Part shown: piece by piece, positions 32,873 through 41,249 of the stretch
Layout of the letters: each line of letters starts with the position of its first letter
Numbering within the stretch: the first letter of the stretch is position 1
Source: JAFLCM01 sp046154665
Lineage (GTDB): Bacteria > Planctomycetota > Phycisphaerae > Phycisphaerales > UBA1924
Assembly: GCA_046154665.1 (NCBI GenBank)
Contig: JBJXFG010000049.1
Span: 1-54,507, forward strand
Reading direction: 5' to 3'
DNA length: 54,507 nucleotides
Notes under the pieces: model-generated
Database searches by the model: none
What the model saw: the letters and a program-made list of their open reading frames with translations, nothing else
Told to the model about the DNA's origin: nothing
Program-made: the position numbers and the translations under genes

Positions 32873-32923
32873 CCGGAAAGGCAGTTTTCGCCGCGGAGAT
32901 CGCGGTGAGAAGGGCTCTCTAGA

Positions 32924-34126
32924 TCAGCGCAGCGCGCCCGCCACCTTGTGCAGCGCCTCGGCGATCTGCTTCACCTGCGTTTCGCTCAGGGCCGCGTGGA
33001 CGGGGATGCAGAACAGCGTCTCGGCCAGGCGGTCGGCCACCGGGGGGAAGTCCTTGACGAGTTTCTCAAACGCCGGCTGTCGCGTCACGGGGCGCGGGTA
33101 GTGGATCGCCGTCGCCACGCCCTCGGCGTTCAGCGCCTTGGCGAACAGATCACGCACGTTCGAGCCGTCGGCGGGCTTCGCAAAATGCGTCGGATCAATC
33201 CGCACCGGATACAGGTGATAGATCCCCACGGCCCCGGGCGTCTCGGTCGGCGCCGCAAGCCCGGGGATCGTCGCGATGGCCCGGTCAAACGCGGAGGCGT
33301 TGGCACGGCGCTTGACGTTATTCGCCGGCAAACGCTGCAGCTGGCTCAGGCCCAGCGCGCCCTCCATGTCGGTCATGCGGTAGTTGTAGCCCACCTGCCC
33401 GTGGATGTACTTCTGCGTTTCGCCGTGGGAACGCAGCAGCTTGATCTGCTTGGCCAGGTCGTCGTCGTTGGTCGAGATGAACCCGCCCTCGCCGGTGGTC
33501 ATGTTCTTGGTGGCATAGAGCGAATACGTCACGGCGTCGCCAAACTCGCCCAGCCCGCGCCCCTTGTACGTCGCCAGGTGCGACTGGGCGGCGTCATAAA
33601 CTACCGCGAGGGCATGATCGACGGCGAGTTTCTCGACGCCGTCGATGTCCACCGGGTTGCCGTAAAGGTGGGTGCAGGCGATGGCGGTGGTCTTGCTGGT
33701 GATGCGTCGGCGCGCGTCGGCGACGTCAATGTTGTAGGTCTGAGGGTCGACATCGCAGAAGACCGGGATGCCGCCGCGGGCGACGATCATGCTGACGGTT
33801 GCGATGTAGGTCCAGGCGGGGACGAGGACCTCGTCGCCAGGTTGAATGAGGGGCTCGTAGGCGAGTTGGAGGGCACAGGTGCCGTTGGCGCAGGTCATCA
33901 TGTGACGGGCGCTGGTCTGCTTGCCGAAGGCCTCTTCGAGGGCCAGGCAGTTCTTGCCCTGGGCGAGCATGCCCGAGCGCATCACCCCCACCACCGCGTT
34001 GATGTCGTCCTCGGTGATCTGCACGGCCACCGGGGGAATAGGCTTCTCGCAGACCGGGGTGCCGCCGTGGAGCGCGAGGGTCTTGGCGGCGGAGGAGACG
34101 GCATGGGCGGCGGCGAGCGTGGACAT
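32924..34126 (-). CDS. DegT/DnrJ/EryC1/StrS-family PLP aminotransferase
   Basis: 400 residues from ATG 34126 with AGGAG close upstream. PLP-binding Lys207 is in YSLYATKNMTTGEGG, preceded by VVYDAAQSHLATYKGRGLGEFGDAVTYS. GNPVDIDGVEKLA and IHYPRPVTRQPAFEKL are typical of sugar 3- or 4-aminotransferases for polysaccharide or O-antigen precursors. It is a single gene here, so the amino-sugar product is not assignable. The in-frame extension to 34336 is non-coding. Confidence 0.92.
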   Translation of the reverse strand: MSTLAAAHAVSSAAKTLALHGGTPVCEKPIPPVAVQITEDDINAVVGVMRSGMLAQGKNCLALEEAFGKQTSARHMMTCANGTCALQLAYEPLIQPGDEVLVPAWTYIATVSMIVARGGIPVFCDVDPQTYNIDVADARRRITSKTTAIACTHLYGNPVDIDGVEKLAVDHALAVVYDAAQSHLATYKGRGLGEFGDAVTYSLYATKNMTTGEGGFISTNDDDLAKQIKLLRSHGETQKYIHGQVGYNYRMTDMEGALGLSQLQRLPANNVKRRANASAFDRAIATIPGLAAPTETPGAVGIYHLYPVRIDPTHFAKPADGSNVRDLFAKALNAEGVATAIHYPRPVTRQPAFEKLVKDFPPVADRLAETLFCIPVHAALSETQVKQIAEALHKVAGALR

Positions 34127-34484
34127 CGGTGCTCCTGCAAGGAGGTCAGGCGTCAAGAGGGCGGAAGGATAGCCGGGAGGCGGCCGAGACGCAATAGAAA
34201 ACGGCGAATCGGCTTGCGGGCCGCATTTTGTGAGGCCGCGAGCGGCTTCAAGCCCGATCTCAACCGCGATCACGCATTCCGCGCGCGTCCCCAATGGCCA
34301 ATGATCGCTGGTGAATCCACGCGAAATGGGCACCAACTGACGGTTTCAAGGTTGCGTCCGCCGGGCGCGGGCCTACGTTGACCCTCAACGACTCGCCTGC
34401 GAGAGCCCCGGAGCTCGTCCGAGGTCGTGTGTAGTCACCAGACGTCAGGCCCCGCGCCGTCGCCGGCTTTGAAGGAGCAAGAAC
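34127..34484. other. Divergent intergenic region; nothing recognised
   Basis: 358 bases separate the divergent aminotransferase and HAF-protein genes and should hold both promoters. No clear -35/-10 pair, riboswitch, tRNA or small ORF was found. A ribosome site (AAGGAG) is present just before 34485. Confidence 0.5.
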
Positions 34485-35741
34485 ATGCGTCAGACCTGTG
34501 TGATCGGTGGTGTGTCCGTGGCCGTGATGCTGGGGATTTTGGGCGGTTCGGCGCGGGCTGGCGCTCCGCAATACACCATCGTCGAGATCGGCGCGGTGGC
34601 GGGTCACTCCGGGTCGCAGGGGTTGCGGGTTTCCACCAACGGGCAGTACGCCACGGGGCGCTCGCTGGGCGCGCCGGGAAGCCTGGCGATCTCGTGGACG
34701 GCCCCCGGCACGTTCGCGCCCTTGCCGAACCTCGCCTCGCCGGTGCGGAACTTCGGCGTCGGCAACTCCGTGAACGACACCGGCGTGTTCGTCGGCACCG
34801 GCTCGGCCACGGCGTTCGGCTCCAACCCGCTGCCGATCATCTGGACCGGCGGCGCAGTAGCCCAGTTGCCGTTGCCAGCCGCACAGACCCTCGGCCGCGC
34901 CAACGACATCAACAACGCCGGCGTTGTCGTGGGATCGGTCAACGGTGGCGGCCTCGAAGCCCCGCTCGTGTTCACCGGCGGCGCGGGCGGCACCGCCACG
35001 ATCATCACCACCCTCGGCCCCGGCGGCACCCGAATGACCACGGCGTTCTCGATCAACAACTCCAACGTCTGCGTGGGCAACGGCGTCGATCCGAACAACG
35101 CCGCCCGAAACGTCGGCATGGTCTACGACATCAACGCCAACACGATGATCGAGGTCGGCGCGTTGCCGGGGCTGAACGGGGCCCTGGCGTTCGACATCTC
35201 GAACGCCGGGCACGTGGTGGGCAGCACCATGCTGAACCAGGGCTCGGGCGTGCCATACATCTGGACCGCCGGCGGCGGGATGGTCGCGATCCCCCTGCCC
35301 GCCGGGACCTCGCAGGCCGGCGCCCGCGGCGTCAACTCTTCGGGCTGGGTCGTCGGCACCGGGTCGTCCGCCTTCGCCATCCCCTATGTCTACGACGGCA
35401 CCACCACCTACCGCCTCGCCGATGTCATCCCTCCGGGCACCGGCTGGGACCTCTCAACGAACACCTCGTCCAGTGCGCTCTCGATCAGCGACACCGGCGT
35501 CATCGTCGGCTCGGGTGTCTTCAACGGCAACGTACGCGCCTACGCGATGATCCCCGTGCCCCCGCCGTGCGTCGGCGACATCAACAACGACGGCCAGCGC
35601 AACACCACCGACCTCACGCTGCTGCTGGGCACCTTCGGGCAGACGGTGCCCCCGGGCACGCTGGGAGACCTCGACGGCAACGGGTCGGTGACCACCGCCG
35701 ATCTGGTGCTATTCCTGAGCGTGTTTGGCGTGCCGTGCTGA
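34485..35741 (+). CDS. Secreted HAF-repeat protein with dockerin-like tail
   Basis: 418 residues with a signal peptide (VAVMLGILGGSARA) and AAGGAG before the ATG. The middle has about six HAF-type repeats of strand-turn units (NDTGVFVGTGS, NNAGVVVGSVNGG, SNAGHVVGSTM, NSSGWVVGTGS, SDTGVIVGSG). The end is a dockerin-like pair of calcium loops: GDINNDGQRNTTDLTLLLGTFG and GDLDGNGSVTTADLVLFLSVFG. In Phycisphaerae such tails close many secreted proteins and usually have no cohesin partner nearby. The tail has no PEP-CTERM. Surface or extracellular matrix role is inferred only from architecture. Confidence 0.9.
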   Translation: MRQTCVIGGVSVAVMLGILGGSARAGAPQYTIVEIGAVAGHSGSQGLRVSTNGQYATGRSLGAPGSLAISWTAPGTFAPLPNLASPVRNFGVGNSVNDTGVFVGTGSATAFGSNPLPIIWTGGAVAQLPLPAAQTLGRANDINNAGVVVGSVNGGGLEAPLVFTGGAGGTATIITTLGPGGTRMTTAFSINNSNVCVGNGVDPNNAARNVGMVYDINANTMIEVGALPGLNGALAFDISNAGHVVGSTMLNQGSGVPYIWTAGGGMVAIPLPAGTSQAGARGVNSSGWVVGTGSSAFAIPYVYDGTTTYRLADVIPPGTGWDLSTNTSSSALSISDTGVIVGSGVFNGNVRAYAMIPVPPPCVGDINNDGQRNTTDLTLLLGTFGQTVPPGTLGDLDGNGSVTTADLVLFLSVFGVPC

Positions 35742-35794
35742 AGCGTCCTCGGCGCATCGAGAACGCGCAGAACTGAGCGAGCGCGGGATCTTGA

Positions 35795-35868
35795 GCCGAC
35801 GGCGCGAGCCGTCGGTCTTGGCGGAACGAGCAACGCAGAGGGTGTGGACCGTCCGCTGGCGCGGACGG
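35795..35868. repeat. Double hairpin after the HAF gene
   Basis: GCCGACGGC-gcga-GCCGTCGGT (35795-35816) and CCGTCCGC-tggc-GCGGACGG (35849-35868) stand in opposite orientation as in other two-hairpin repeats here, but the stem sequences differ. A terminator for the two convergent genes is possible. Confidence 0.6.
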
Positions 35869-35906
35869 CTCTGAGCCGGGTGGTGCGGCACGCGATCGCG
35901 CCAACT

Positions 35907-36293
35907 TCAAAGCCGCCCAAACTCCCGCACCGCGGCGAGGATCGCAAAGATCACCGTGGCGACCACCGGCAGCCACATCAGCGCCCGGCGCCACATCGGA
36001 GCCACACGGCGCGCCGCCGCGGCGCTTCCGACCGACCCGGACCCGGAACGGCCCAGAACGTCGGCTTCGGCGACAAACCTCTTGGCGGCGACCTCGTTGG
36101 GCATCACATGTATTGAAACGCACCGGTCAGGTTCATGCTGCCGCATGAAGCGATTTTCGCCCCGCCAGATTCGGGGTTTTTCGCCGCACTGGATGAGGTC
36201 AGCCAGTCGAACGAACGATCGGGGGGGCGTCAGCCCTTGTTTCGGCACGCCTTGAGCGGCTGCAAGCACCAACCCAGTTTCAAACGTCGTCAT
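35907..36293 (-). CDS. Hypothetical C-terminally anchored protein coupled to serS
   Basis: 128 residues. The ATG at 36293 overlaps the serS stop (ATGA), which favours a real gene. The N-terminal 100 residues are unrecognised (MRQHEPDRCVSIHVMPNEVAAKRFVAEADVLG in the middle). The C-terminus MWRRALMWLPVVATVIFAILAAVREFGRL is one membrane helix, so a tail-anchored protein is suggested. A shorter start at 36146 (MRQHEPD) is possible. No ribosome site other than coupling is seen. Confidence 0.5.
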   Translation of the reverse strand: MTTFETGLVLAAAQGVPKQGLTPPRSFVRLADLIQCGEKPRIWRGENRFMRQHEPDRCVSIHVMPNEVAAKRFVAEADVLGRSGSGSVGSAAAARRVAPMWRRALMWLPVVATVIFAILAAVREFGRL

Positions 36294-37705
36294 CCGATCC
36301 GCTCGCGCCCACCCATGTACGGCCGCAGCGCCGCGGGAATCGTGATGCTCCCGTCCTTGTTCTGGTACATCTCGAGAATCGGAATGAGCACGCGCGGGCT
36401 CGCCAGCACGGTGTTGTTGAGCGAGTGGCAGACGACCGGCTTGCCGCCGGTGCCTTCGCCCTTGTAGCGCATGTTCAGCCTTCGGCACTGGTAGTCGTAC
36501 AAGCGGGAGGCCGAGTGGGTCTCGCCGTAAGCACCCTGCGGTCTGCCGTCGGCGCCGATCTCGCCTCGCCCGGGCATCCACGATTCGACGTCGATCATGT
36601 CGGCGTTCTTCACGCCCAGGTCACCCGTGCAGCACTGCAGCAACCTGTACGGCAGGCCCAGGGTCTGCAGCAACTCCTCGACGATGCCGATCATTTTCTT
36701 GTGCCACTGGCGGCTCTCGGCCTCGTCGGCGCGGCAGATGACGACCTGCTCGACCTTATCAAACTGGTGGATGCGGTACAGCCCCGCCGTGTCGCGCCCT
36801 GCCGCACCCGCTTCGCGGCGGAAACACGTGCTGACGGTCGCGTACTTCAAGGGCAGGCGAGATTCATCGATGATCTCGTCGGCGTGCAGGCCCATCAGCC
36901 CGACCTCGCCGGTGCCCGTGAGGAACAGGTCGTGCGCCTCGCCGCGGGCCTTTTCGTTCACTTGGTAGGTCTGCTCGCGGCCCGCGGGGAAGAAGCCGGT
37001 GCCCACCATGCACTCCTCGCGCACGATCACCGGGACGCTGATCGGCGTGAAGCCGTGCCGATCGGCGATGAAATCCAGCGCAAAGCGCAACACGGCCTGG
37101 TGCAGCCGCATGCCGTCGCCCACGAGGACATACGACCGCGAGCCGGCCATCTTGACGCCGCGCTCGAAGTTGACGAGGCCGTGCTTCTCGATGAGTTCAA
37201 GGTGGTTGAGCGGCTTGAACCCGCGCTGCGACTCGAACGACTTGGTCGTATCAAACGCGAGCGTCCCCGCGGTCGGATTCCACTTCTTGAGCTCGACATT
37301 GTCGTCGCTCGACGTGCCCACCGGCACATCCGGGTCAGGCGGCAGCGGCACGGCGAGCACGAGGTCGTTCAGCGAGGCGTCGGTCGCCGCGACCTCGGCT
37401 TCCAGCAGCTGCACACGCTCTTTCAACGCCGCGGGCTTGGTCTTCAGTTCGCTGATCTGGGCCTCGATGGCGGCCTTCTCATCGCCCGCCGCGGCCTTGA
37501 GCTGCCCCTGCAGCTTGCCGATCATCGGGCCTGAGTCCTTGGCCAGCCGGTTCTGCTCGGCACGGGCGGTTTCCTGCTCGCTCAGCAGTCGACGGCGTTG
37601 CTCGTCGAGCGCCAGGATGCGATCAAAGTCGACGCGCACGCCCTTCTTGGCGGCGCCGTCGCGGAAGCGTTGCGGGTTCTCTCGCAGGGCCTTGAGGTCG
37701 ATCAT
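36290..37705 (-). CDS. serS: Seryl-tRNA synthetase
   Basis: 471 residues. The N-terminal tRNA-binding coiled coil starts MIDLKALRENPQRFRDGAAKKG and runs to about 120. The class II catalytic core shows TISVP-type strand (FTPISVPVIVREECMVGTGFFP), the motif 2 region YATVSTCFRREAGAAGRDTAGLYRIHQFDKVEQV and motif 3 near the C-terminus (HSLNNTVLASPRVLIPILEMYQNKDGS). About 45 residues longer than usual in the middle and end. It diverges from the cNMP gene with a palindromic repeat in between, and is coupled at its stop to a small gene. Confidence 0.96.
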   Translation of the reverse strand: MIDLKALRENPQRFRDGAAKKGVRVDFDRILALDEQRRRLLSEQETARAEQNRLAKDSGPMIGKLQGQLKAAAGDEKAAIEAQISELKTKPAALKERVQLLEAEVAATDASLNDLVLAVPLPPDPDVPVGTSSDDNVELKKWNPTAGTLAFDTTKSFESQRGFKPLNHLELIEKHGLVNFERGVKMAGSRSYVLVGDGMRLHQAVLRFALDFIADRHGFTPISVPVIVREECMVGTGFFPAGREQTYQVNEKARGEAHDLFLTGTGEVGLMGLHADEIIDESRLPLKYATVSTCFRREAGAAGRDTAGLYRIHQFDKVEQVVICRADEAESRQWHKKMIGIVEELLQTLGLPYRLLQCCTGDLGVKNADMIDVESWMPGRGEIGADGRPQGAYGETHSASRLYDYQCRRLNMRYKGEGTGGKPVVCHSLNNTVLASPRVLIPILEMYQNKDGSITIPAALRPYMGGRERIG

Positions 37706-37733
37706 GGGGCCGATGGTATCTCGGCTCCTGGTA

Positions 37734-37808
37734 GGTCGGCTCTCCGAGCCGACTCTTCGAGTCCTTGCGTTGGTCGAGGGTTCAAAGAGTCGGCTCGGAG
37801 TGCCGACG
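37734..37808. repeat. GTCGGC-class double-hairpin inverted repeat
   Basis: GTCGGCTC-tcc-GAGCCGAC (37735-37753) is followed by GTCGGC..GCCGAC (37789-37807) in mirror orientation. The outer arms (37734-37757 and 37785-37808) pair with two mismatches. It occupies the space between the divergent serS and cNMP-DUF1003 genes, 28 bases from the latter's ATG. Confidence 0.75.
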
Positions 37809-37836
37809 TATCAACGGCCGACTATCCTTGCGCTCA

Positions 37837-38817
37837 ATGCCCCGTCGCGTCGACCCCCACCGCACCCAGATGTCCGAGCTGTCGGCGCAGCTCGAGGGCT
37901 TCCTCAAAAGGCCCGCGCACCCCGTCAACAAGGACGATCCGCTCAGCGATTTCGAGGCCGGGATCGAGCACGGCGCCGTGCCCGCGGCGGGCCTGCTCTC
38001 CCACATCCCGCTGTTCTCGCGCCTCAGCCCGCCCGACCAGGCCGCGCTGCACACCATGATGAAGCGGGAGCGCTTCGAGGCCCACCAGACCATCTTCTGG
38101 CTGGGCGACAAGGGCGACAGTTTCTATCTTGTCGAGTCCGGCCAGGCCATGGTCAGCGTGCCCAACAGCAAGGGCGAGCACGTCACCATCGCCTCGATCG
38201 GCCCCGGCGGTTTCTTCGGCGAGATCAGCCTGCTCGACGGCGGCGTCCGCACCGCCACCGTCCGCGCCGCCGAGCACACCACAACCTATTCCCTCGACCG
38301 CGCCGCCCTCCGCGAGTTCCTCCTCGCGAACCCGGCGGCGGGGATCGACATCCTCGCCGTCATGGGCCAGCGCCTCCGCGCCAACAACGAGGTGCTGCGC
38401 CAGTCGACCAACCCCAACGAAGCCTTCGCGCAGACCCGCGTGACGACATGGCAACGCGTCAGCGACATCATCGCCACCGTCGCCGCCAGCCAGTGGTTCA
38501 CGATGTTCCACCTGACGTGGTTCGGCATCTGGATCACGCTCAACGTGATCGGCGCGTTCATGGAGACGCCGCCAAAGGTCTTCGCGTTCGACCCGTTCCC
38601 CTTCGGCCTCTTGACGATGGTCGTGAGCCTCGAAGCGATCTTCCTGAGCATCTTCGTGATGGTCAGCCAGAACCGTCAGGCCGAGAAGGACCGCCTGCGC
38701 ACCGACCTTGATTTCCAGGTGAACGTGAAGGCGGAAACCGAAATCGTCGGCATCGCACGCCGGCTCGAGAACGTCGAAGCCATGCTCACCGACATGCGCA
38801 ACGGGCAGGCGCGGTAG
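37837..38817 (+). CDS. Cyclic-nucleotide-binding domain fused to a DUF1003 membrane domain
   Basis: 326 residues from ATG 37837 (ATG 37870 possible). Residues about 55-165 form a CAP/cNMP-binding domain (IPLFSRLSPPDQAALHTMMKRERF, phosphate cassette FGEISLLDGGVRTATV at 127-142 with the arginine present). Residues about 205-300 are DUF1003: two helices WFTMFHLTWFGIWITLNVIGAF and FGLLTMVVSLEAIFLSIFVMV, then QNRQAEKDRLRTDLDFQVNVKAETEI. This suggests a membrane protein whose state responds to a cyclic nucleotide; the output is unknown. A GAGC-class repeat begins 9 bases after the stop. Confidence 0.9.
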   Translation: MPRRVDPHRTQMSELSAQLEGFLKRPAHPVNKDDPLSDFEAGIEHGAVPAAGLLSHIPLFSRLSPPDQAALHTMMKRERFEAHQTIFWLGDKGDSFYLVESGQAMVSVPNSKGEHVTIASIGPGGFFGEISLLDGGVRTATVRAAEHTTTYSLDRAALREFLLANPAAGIDILAVMGQRLRANNEVLRQSTNPNEAFAQTRVTTWQRVSDIIATVAASQWFTMFHLTWFGIWITLNVIGAFMETPPKVFAFDPFPFGLLTMVVSLEAIFLSIFVMVSQNRQAEKDRLRTDLDFQVNVKAETEIVGIARRLENVEAMLTDMRNGQAR

Positions 38818-38826
38818 CCGAACCAA

Positions 38827-38911
38827 ACGAGCCCGGAGCGTGAGCGACGGGTCTGTGAGACAACCCGAATGCTCGGCAGATTCAACCCACTCGCTCACGC
38901 TCGGGGCTCGC
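38827..38911. repeat. GAGC-class inverted repeat, copy e
   Basis: Left arm begins ACGAGCCCGGAGCGTGAGCG (38827), right arm (about 38886-38911) carries its complement with a few changes. It directly follows the cNMP-DUF1003 stop. Confidence 0.8.
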
Positions 38912-38953
38912 TTGTTGGCTGCTTTTCCGCCTCCCCACAACTACACTCATCGC

Positions 38954-40696
38954 ATGACCACCATGAGCCACTCCGCCCCCCACCCCGGCACCATGCACCG
39001 CACCGTTCGCGCCCCGCGCGGCAACACCCTCACCTGCAAATCCTGGCAGGCCGAAGCCGCCATGCGCATGCTCATGAACAACCTCGACCCCGAGGTCGCC
39101 GAGAGGCCGCAGGACCTCGTGGTCTACGGCGGGCGCGGCAAGGCGGCACGCTCATGGGAGGCCTTCGACGCCATTGTCGAAACCCTCAAACGGCTCGAAC
39201 CCGATGAGACGCTGCTGGTGCAATCCGGCAAGCCCGTCGGCGTGGTGCGTACCACTGAAGATTCGCCGCGGGTGCTCATCGCCAACTCAAACCTCGTGCC
39301 GCACTGGGCCACGCAGGCGCACTTTGATGAGCTCGAGAAGCGCGGGCTGATGATGTTCGGGCAGATGACGGCGGGGTCGTGGATCTACATCGGAACGCAG
39401 GGGATTCTGCAGGGCACCTATGAGACCTTCGCCGAGCTCGGCCACAAGCACTACCCGCACCTGAAGAACGATCCACTGGGGCCGCTGGCCGGAAAACTCT
39501 GCGTCACCGCGGGCTGCGGCGGGATGGGCGGGGCACAGCCGCTGGCCGTCACGCTCAACGGCGGGGCGTGCCTCATCGCCGACGTCGATCTCGAGCGGCT
39601 CAACCGCCGCTGCCACGACCGCTACCTCGATGAGATTCTCCCCAGCATCGATCAGGCCATCGACGGTGCCATGGACTACGCCGCCAAGCGCCGCAACGTG
39701 AGCGTCGGCGTGCATTGCAACGCGGTGGAACTGCTGGCGAGATTTCAAGCCCGCAAGATCACGCCGCACGTCATCACAGACCAGACGAGCGCCCATGATC
39801 CGCTGGTGGGCTATGTGCCCGAAGGCCTGACGCTGCACGAGGCTGATATCCTGCGCGGCGCTGATCCTGCCGAGTATCAACGCCGCAGCATGGCCACGAT
39901 GGCCAAGCACGTCCGACTGATGGTCGAGCTCATGCGGGGGGGCGAGGGCAAGCCCGGCAGCATCGTCTTCGACTACGGCAACAACATCCGCCAGCGCGCC
40001 CTCGACCACGGGTACAAAGACGCCTTCGCGTTCCCCAGCTTCGTCCCGGCCTACATCCGCCCGCAGTTCTGCCGCGGACGCGGGCCGTTCCGCTGGGTGG
40101 CGCTCAGCGGCGACCCCGAGGACATCTACACCACCGACGCGGCCATCATGGACCTGTTCCCAAACGACGAGCGCCTGCACCGCTGGATCAAGGGCTGCCG
40201 CGGTGCGGACGGGAAGAACAAGTTTGCCTTCCAGGGCCTCCCCGCGCGCATCTGCTGGCTGGGCTACAGCGAGCGCGACAAGGCCGGGCTGCTCTTCAAC
40301 GAACTCGTCCGCACCGGCGAAGTCAGCGCCCCGATCGTCATCGGACGCGACCACCTCGACTGCGGCAGCGTCGCCAGCCCCAACCGCGAAACTGAAGCGA
40401 TGAAGGACGGCACCGACGCCGTTTCTGACTGGGCCATCCTCAACGCGATGGTCAACATCGCCTCGGGCGCGAGCTGGGTGAGTTTCCACCACGGCGGCGG
40501 CGTGGGCATCGGCTTCTCGCAGCACGCCGGCCAGGTGATCGTGGCCGACGGCACGCCCGAGGCGCGGGAGCGGATTGCGCGAGTCCTGGCCAACGACCCG
40601 ATGATGGGCGTGCTGCGCCACGCCGACGCGGGTTACGACGAGGCGATCTCGTTCGCGCGCGAGCACGAGGTGGATGTGCCGATGATGGACGCTTGA
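38954..40696 (+). CDS. hutU: Urocanate hydratase
   Basis: 580 residues. It hydrates urocanate to imidazolonepropionate, step two of histidine degradation, using bound NAD. GNTLTCKSWQAEAAMRMLMNNLDPEVAERP, YGGRGKAARSWEAF and the NAD-binding GCGGMGGAQPLAVTLNGG are characteristic, as are QTSAHDPLVGY and EAMKDGTDAVSDWAILNAMVNIASGASWVSFHHGGG. The start is set at 38954; the upstream in-frame region is the translated GAGC repeat. No hutH, hutI or hutG is next to it. Confidence 0.96.
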   Translation: MTTMSHSAPHPGTMHRTVRAPRGNTLTCKSWQAEAAMRMLMNNLDPEVAERPQDLVVYGGRGKAARSWEAFDAIVETLKRLEPDETLLVQSGKPVGVVRTTEDSPRVLIANSNLVPHWATQAHFDELEKRGLMMFGQMTAGSWIYIGTQGILQGTYETFAELGHKHYPHLKNDPLGPLAGKLCVTAGCGGMGGAQPLAVTLNGGACLIADVDLERLNRRCHDRYLDEILPSIDQAIDGAMDYAAKRRNVSVGVHCNAVELLARFQARKITPHVITDQTSAHDPLVGYVPEGLTLHEADILRGADPAEYQRRSMATMAKHVRLMVELMRGGEGKPGSIVFDYGNNIRQRALDHGYKDAFAFPSFVPAYIRPQFCRGRGPFRWVALSGDPEDIYTTDAAIMDLFPNDERLHRWIKGCRGADGKNKFAFQGLPARICWLGYSERDKAGLLFNELVRTGEVSAPIVIGRDHLDCGSVASPNRETEAMKDGTDAVSDWAILNAMVNIASGASWVSFHHGGGVGIGFSQHAGQVIVADGTPEARERIARVLANDPMMGVLRHADAGYDEAISFAREHEVDVPMMDA

Positions 40697-40708
40697 GGCA
40701 CCCGAGGT

Positions 40709-41110
40709 TCACGCGACGCGGACGTGGAACTGGCTCATCGCCTCGTGGAGAACGCGGGCGAGATTTTCGTCGCTCTCGATGCCGCGTTCGTGGCGCCGCA
40801 CCGCGGTGATCACCCGGTTCACCAGCGCCACGCGGGCGAGGTGCGCGGGGGTCGGGGGCCCCTTCAGCCCGGCCTGCTTCAGCGACCGCCAAGCCTGACC
40901 GGCGGTGGTCCAGGTCTCGCCGTCACGCCGCTCGGGCGCGAAGGGGCGGGAGGGACCGAACGTCTGGGCCTGGGCGGCGGAAGCGACGGCAGACTGCGTC
41001 CCGGCGTCCCGGCGGGCCCCGGTGGCTGGCATGTGCCGCGGCGAAAACCGGGGGGAGAACCGCAGGACGTCGGTGGGGGTTTCTTCGTAGGCGTGGGTGC
41101 TCATACTCAT
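40709..41110 (-). CDS. Hypothetical protein
   Basis: 133 residues from ATG 41110 (a second ATG at 41104 is two codons later). The N-terminal half is Pro/Arg/Ala-rich and looks disordered. The C-terminal half (TTAGQAWRSLKQAGL, PTPAHLARVALVNRVITAVRRHERGIESDENLARVLHEAMSQF) is helical and more conserved-looking. No signal peptide or family recognised. It is convergent with hutU with 12 bases between. Confidence 0.55.
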   Translation of the reverse strand: MSMSTHAYEETPTDVLRFSPRFSPRHMPATGARRDAGTQSAVASAAQAQTFGPSRPFAPERRDGETWTTAGQAWRSLKQAGLKGPPTPAHLARVALVNRVITAVRRHERGIESDENLARVLHEAMSQFHVRVA

Positions 41111-41249
41111 CTCAGTGCGTAATCGGCGCGTCGTGTGACGGGCCGAAGGCACGAGATGGGCGAAAAATCGACGGGGAACTCACGCCCCGTAGCGTCCAAG
41201 CTCGTCCGATACCAGACATCGCCCGAACCAATTCGCCGCAGGGGTGCCG

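Noticed and set aside
32948..34381. 477-residue ORF antisense to the DegT aminotransferase
   Set aside because: Shadow; the minus strand carries the PLP lysine motif and ribosome site.
34127..34484. Riboswitch or small RNA in the aminotransferase/HAF intergenic region
   Set aside because: No conserved aptamer core or terminator hairpin could be recognised by eye.
39287..40666. 459-residue ORF antisense to hutU
   Set aside because: Shadow of urocanate hydratase.
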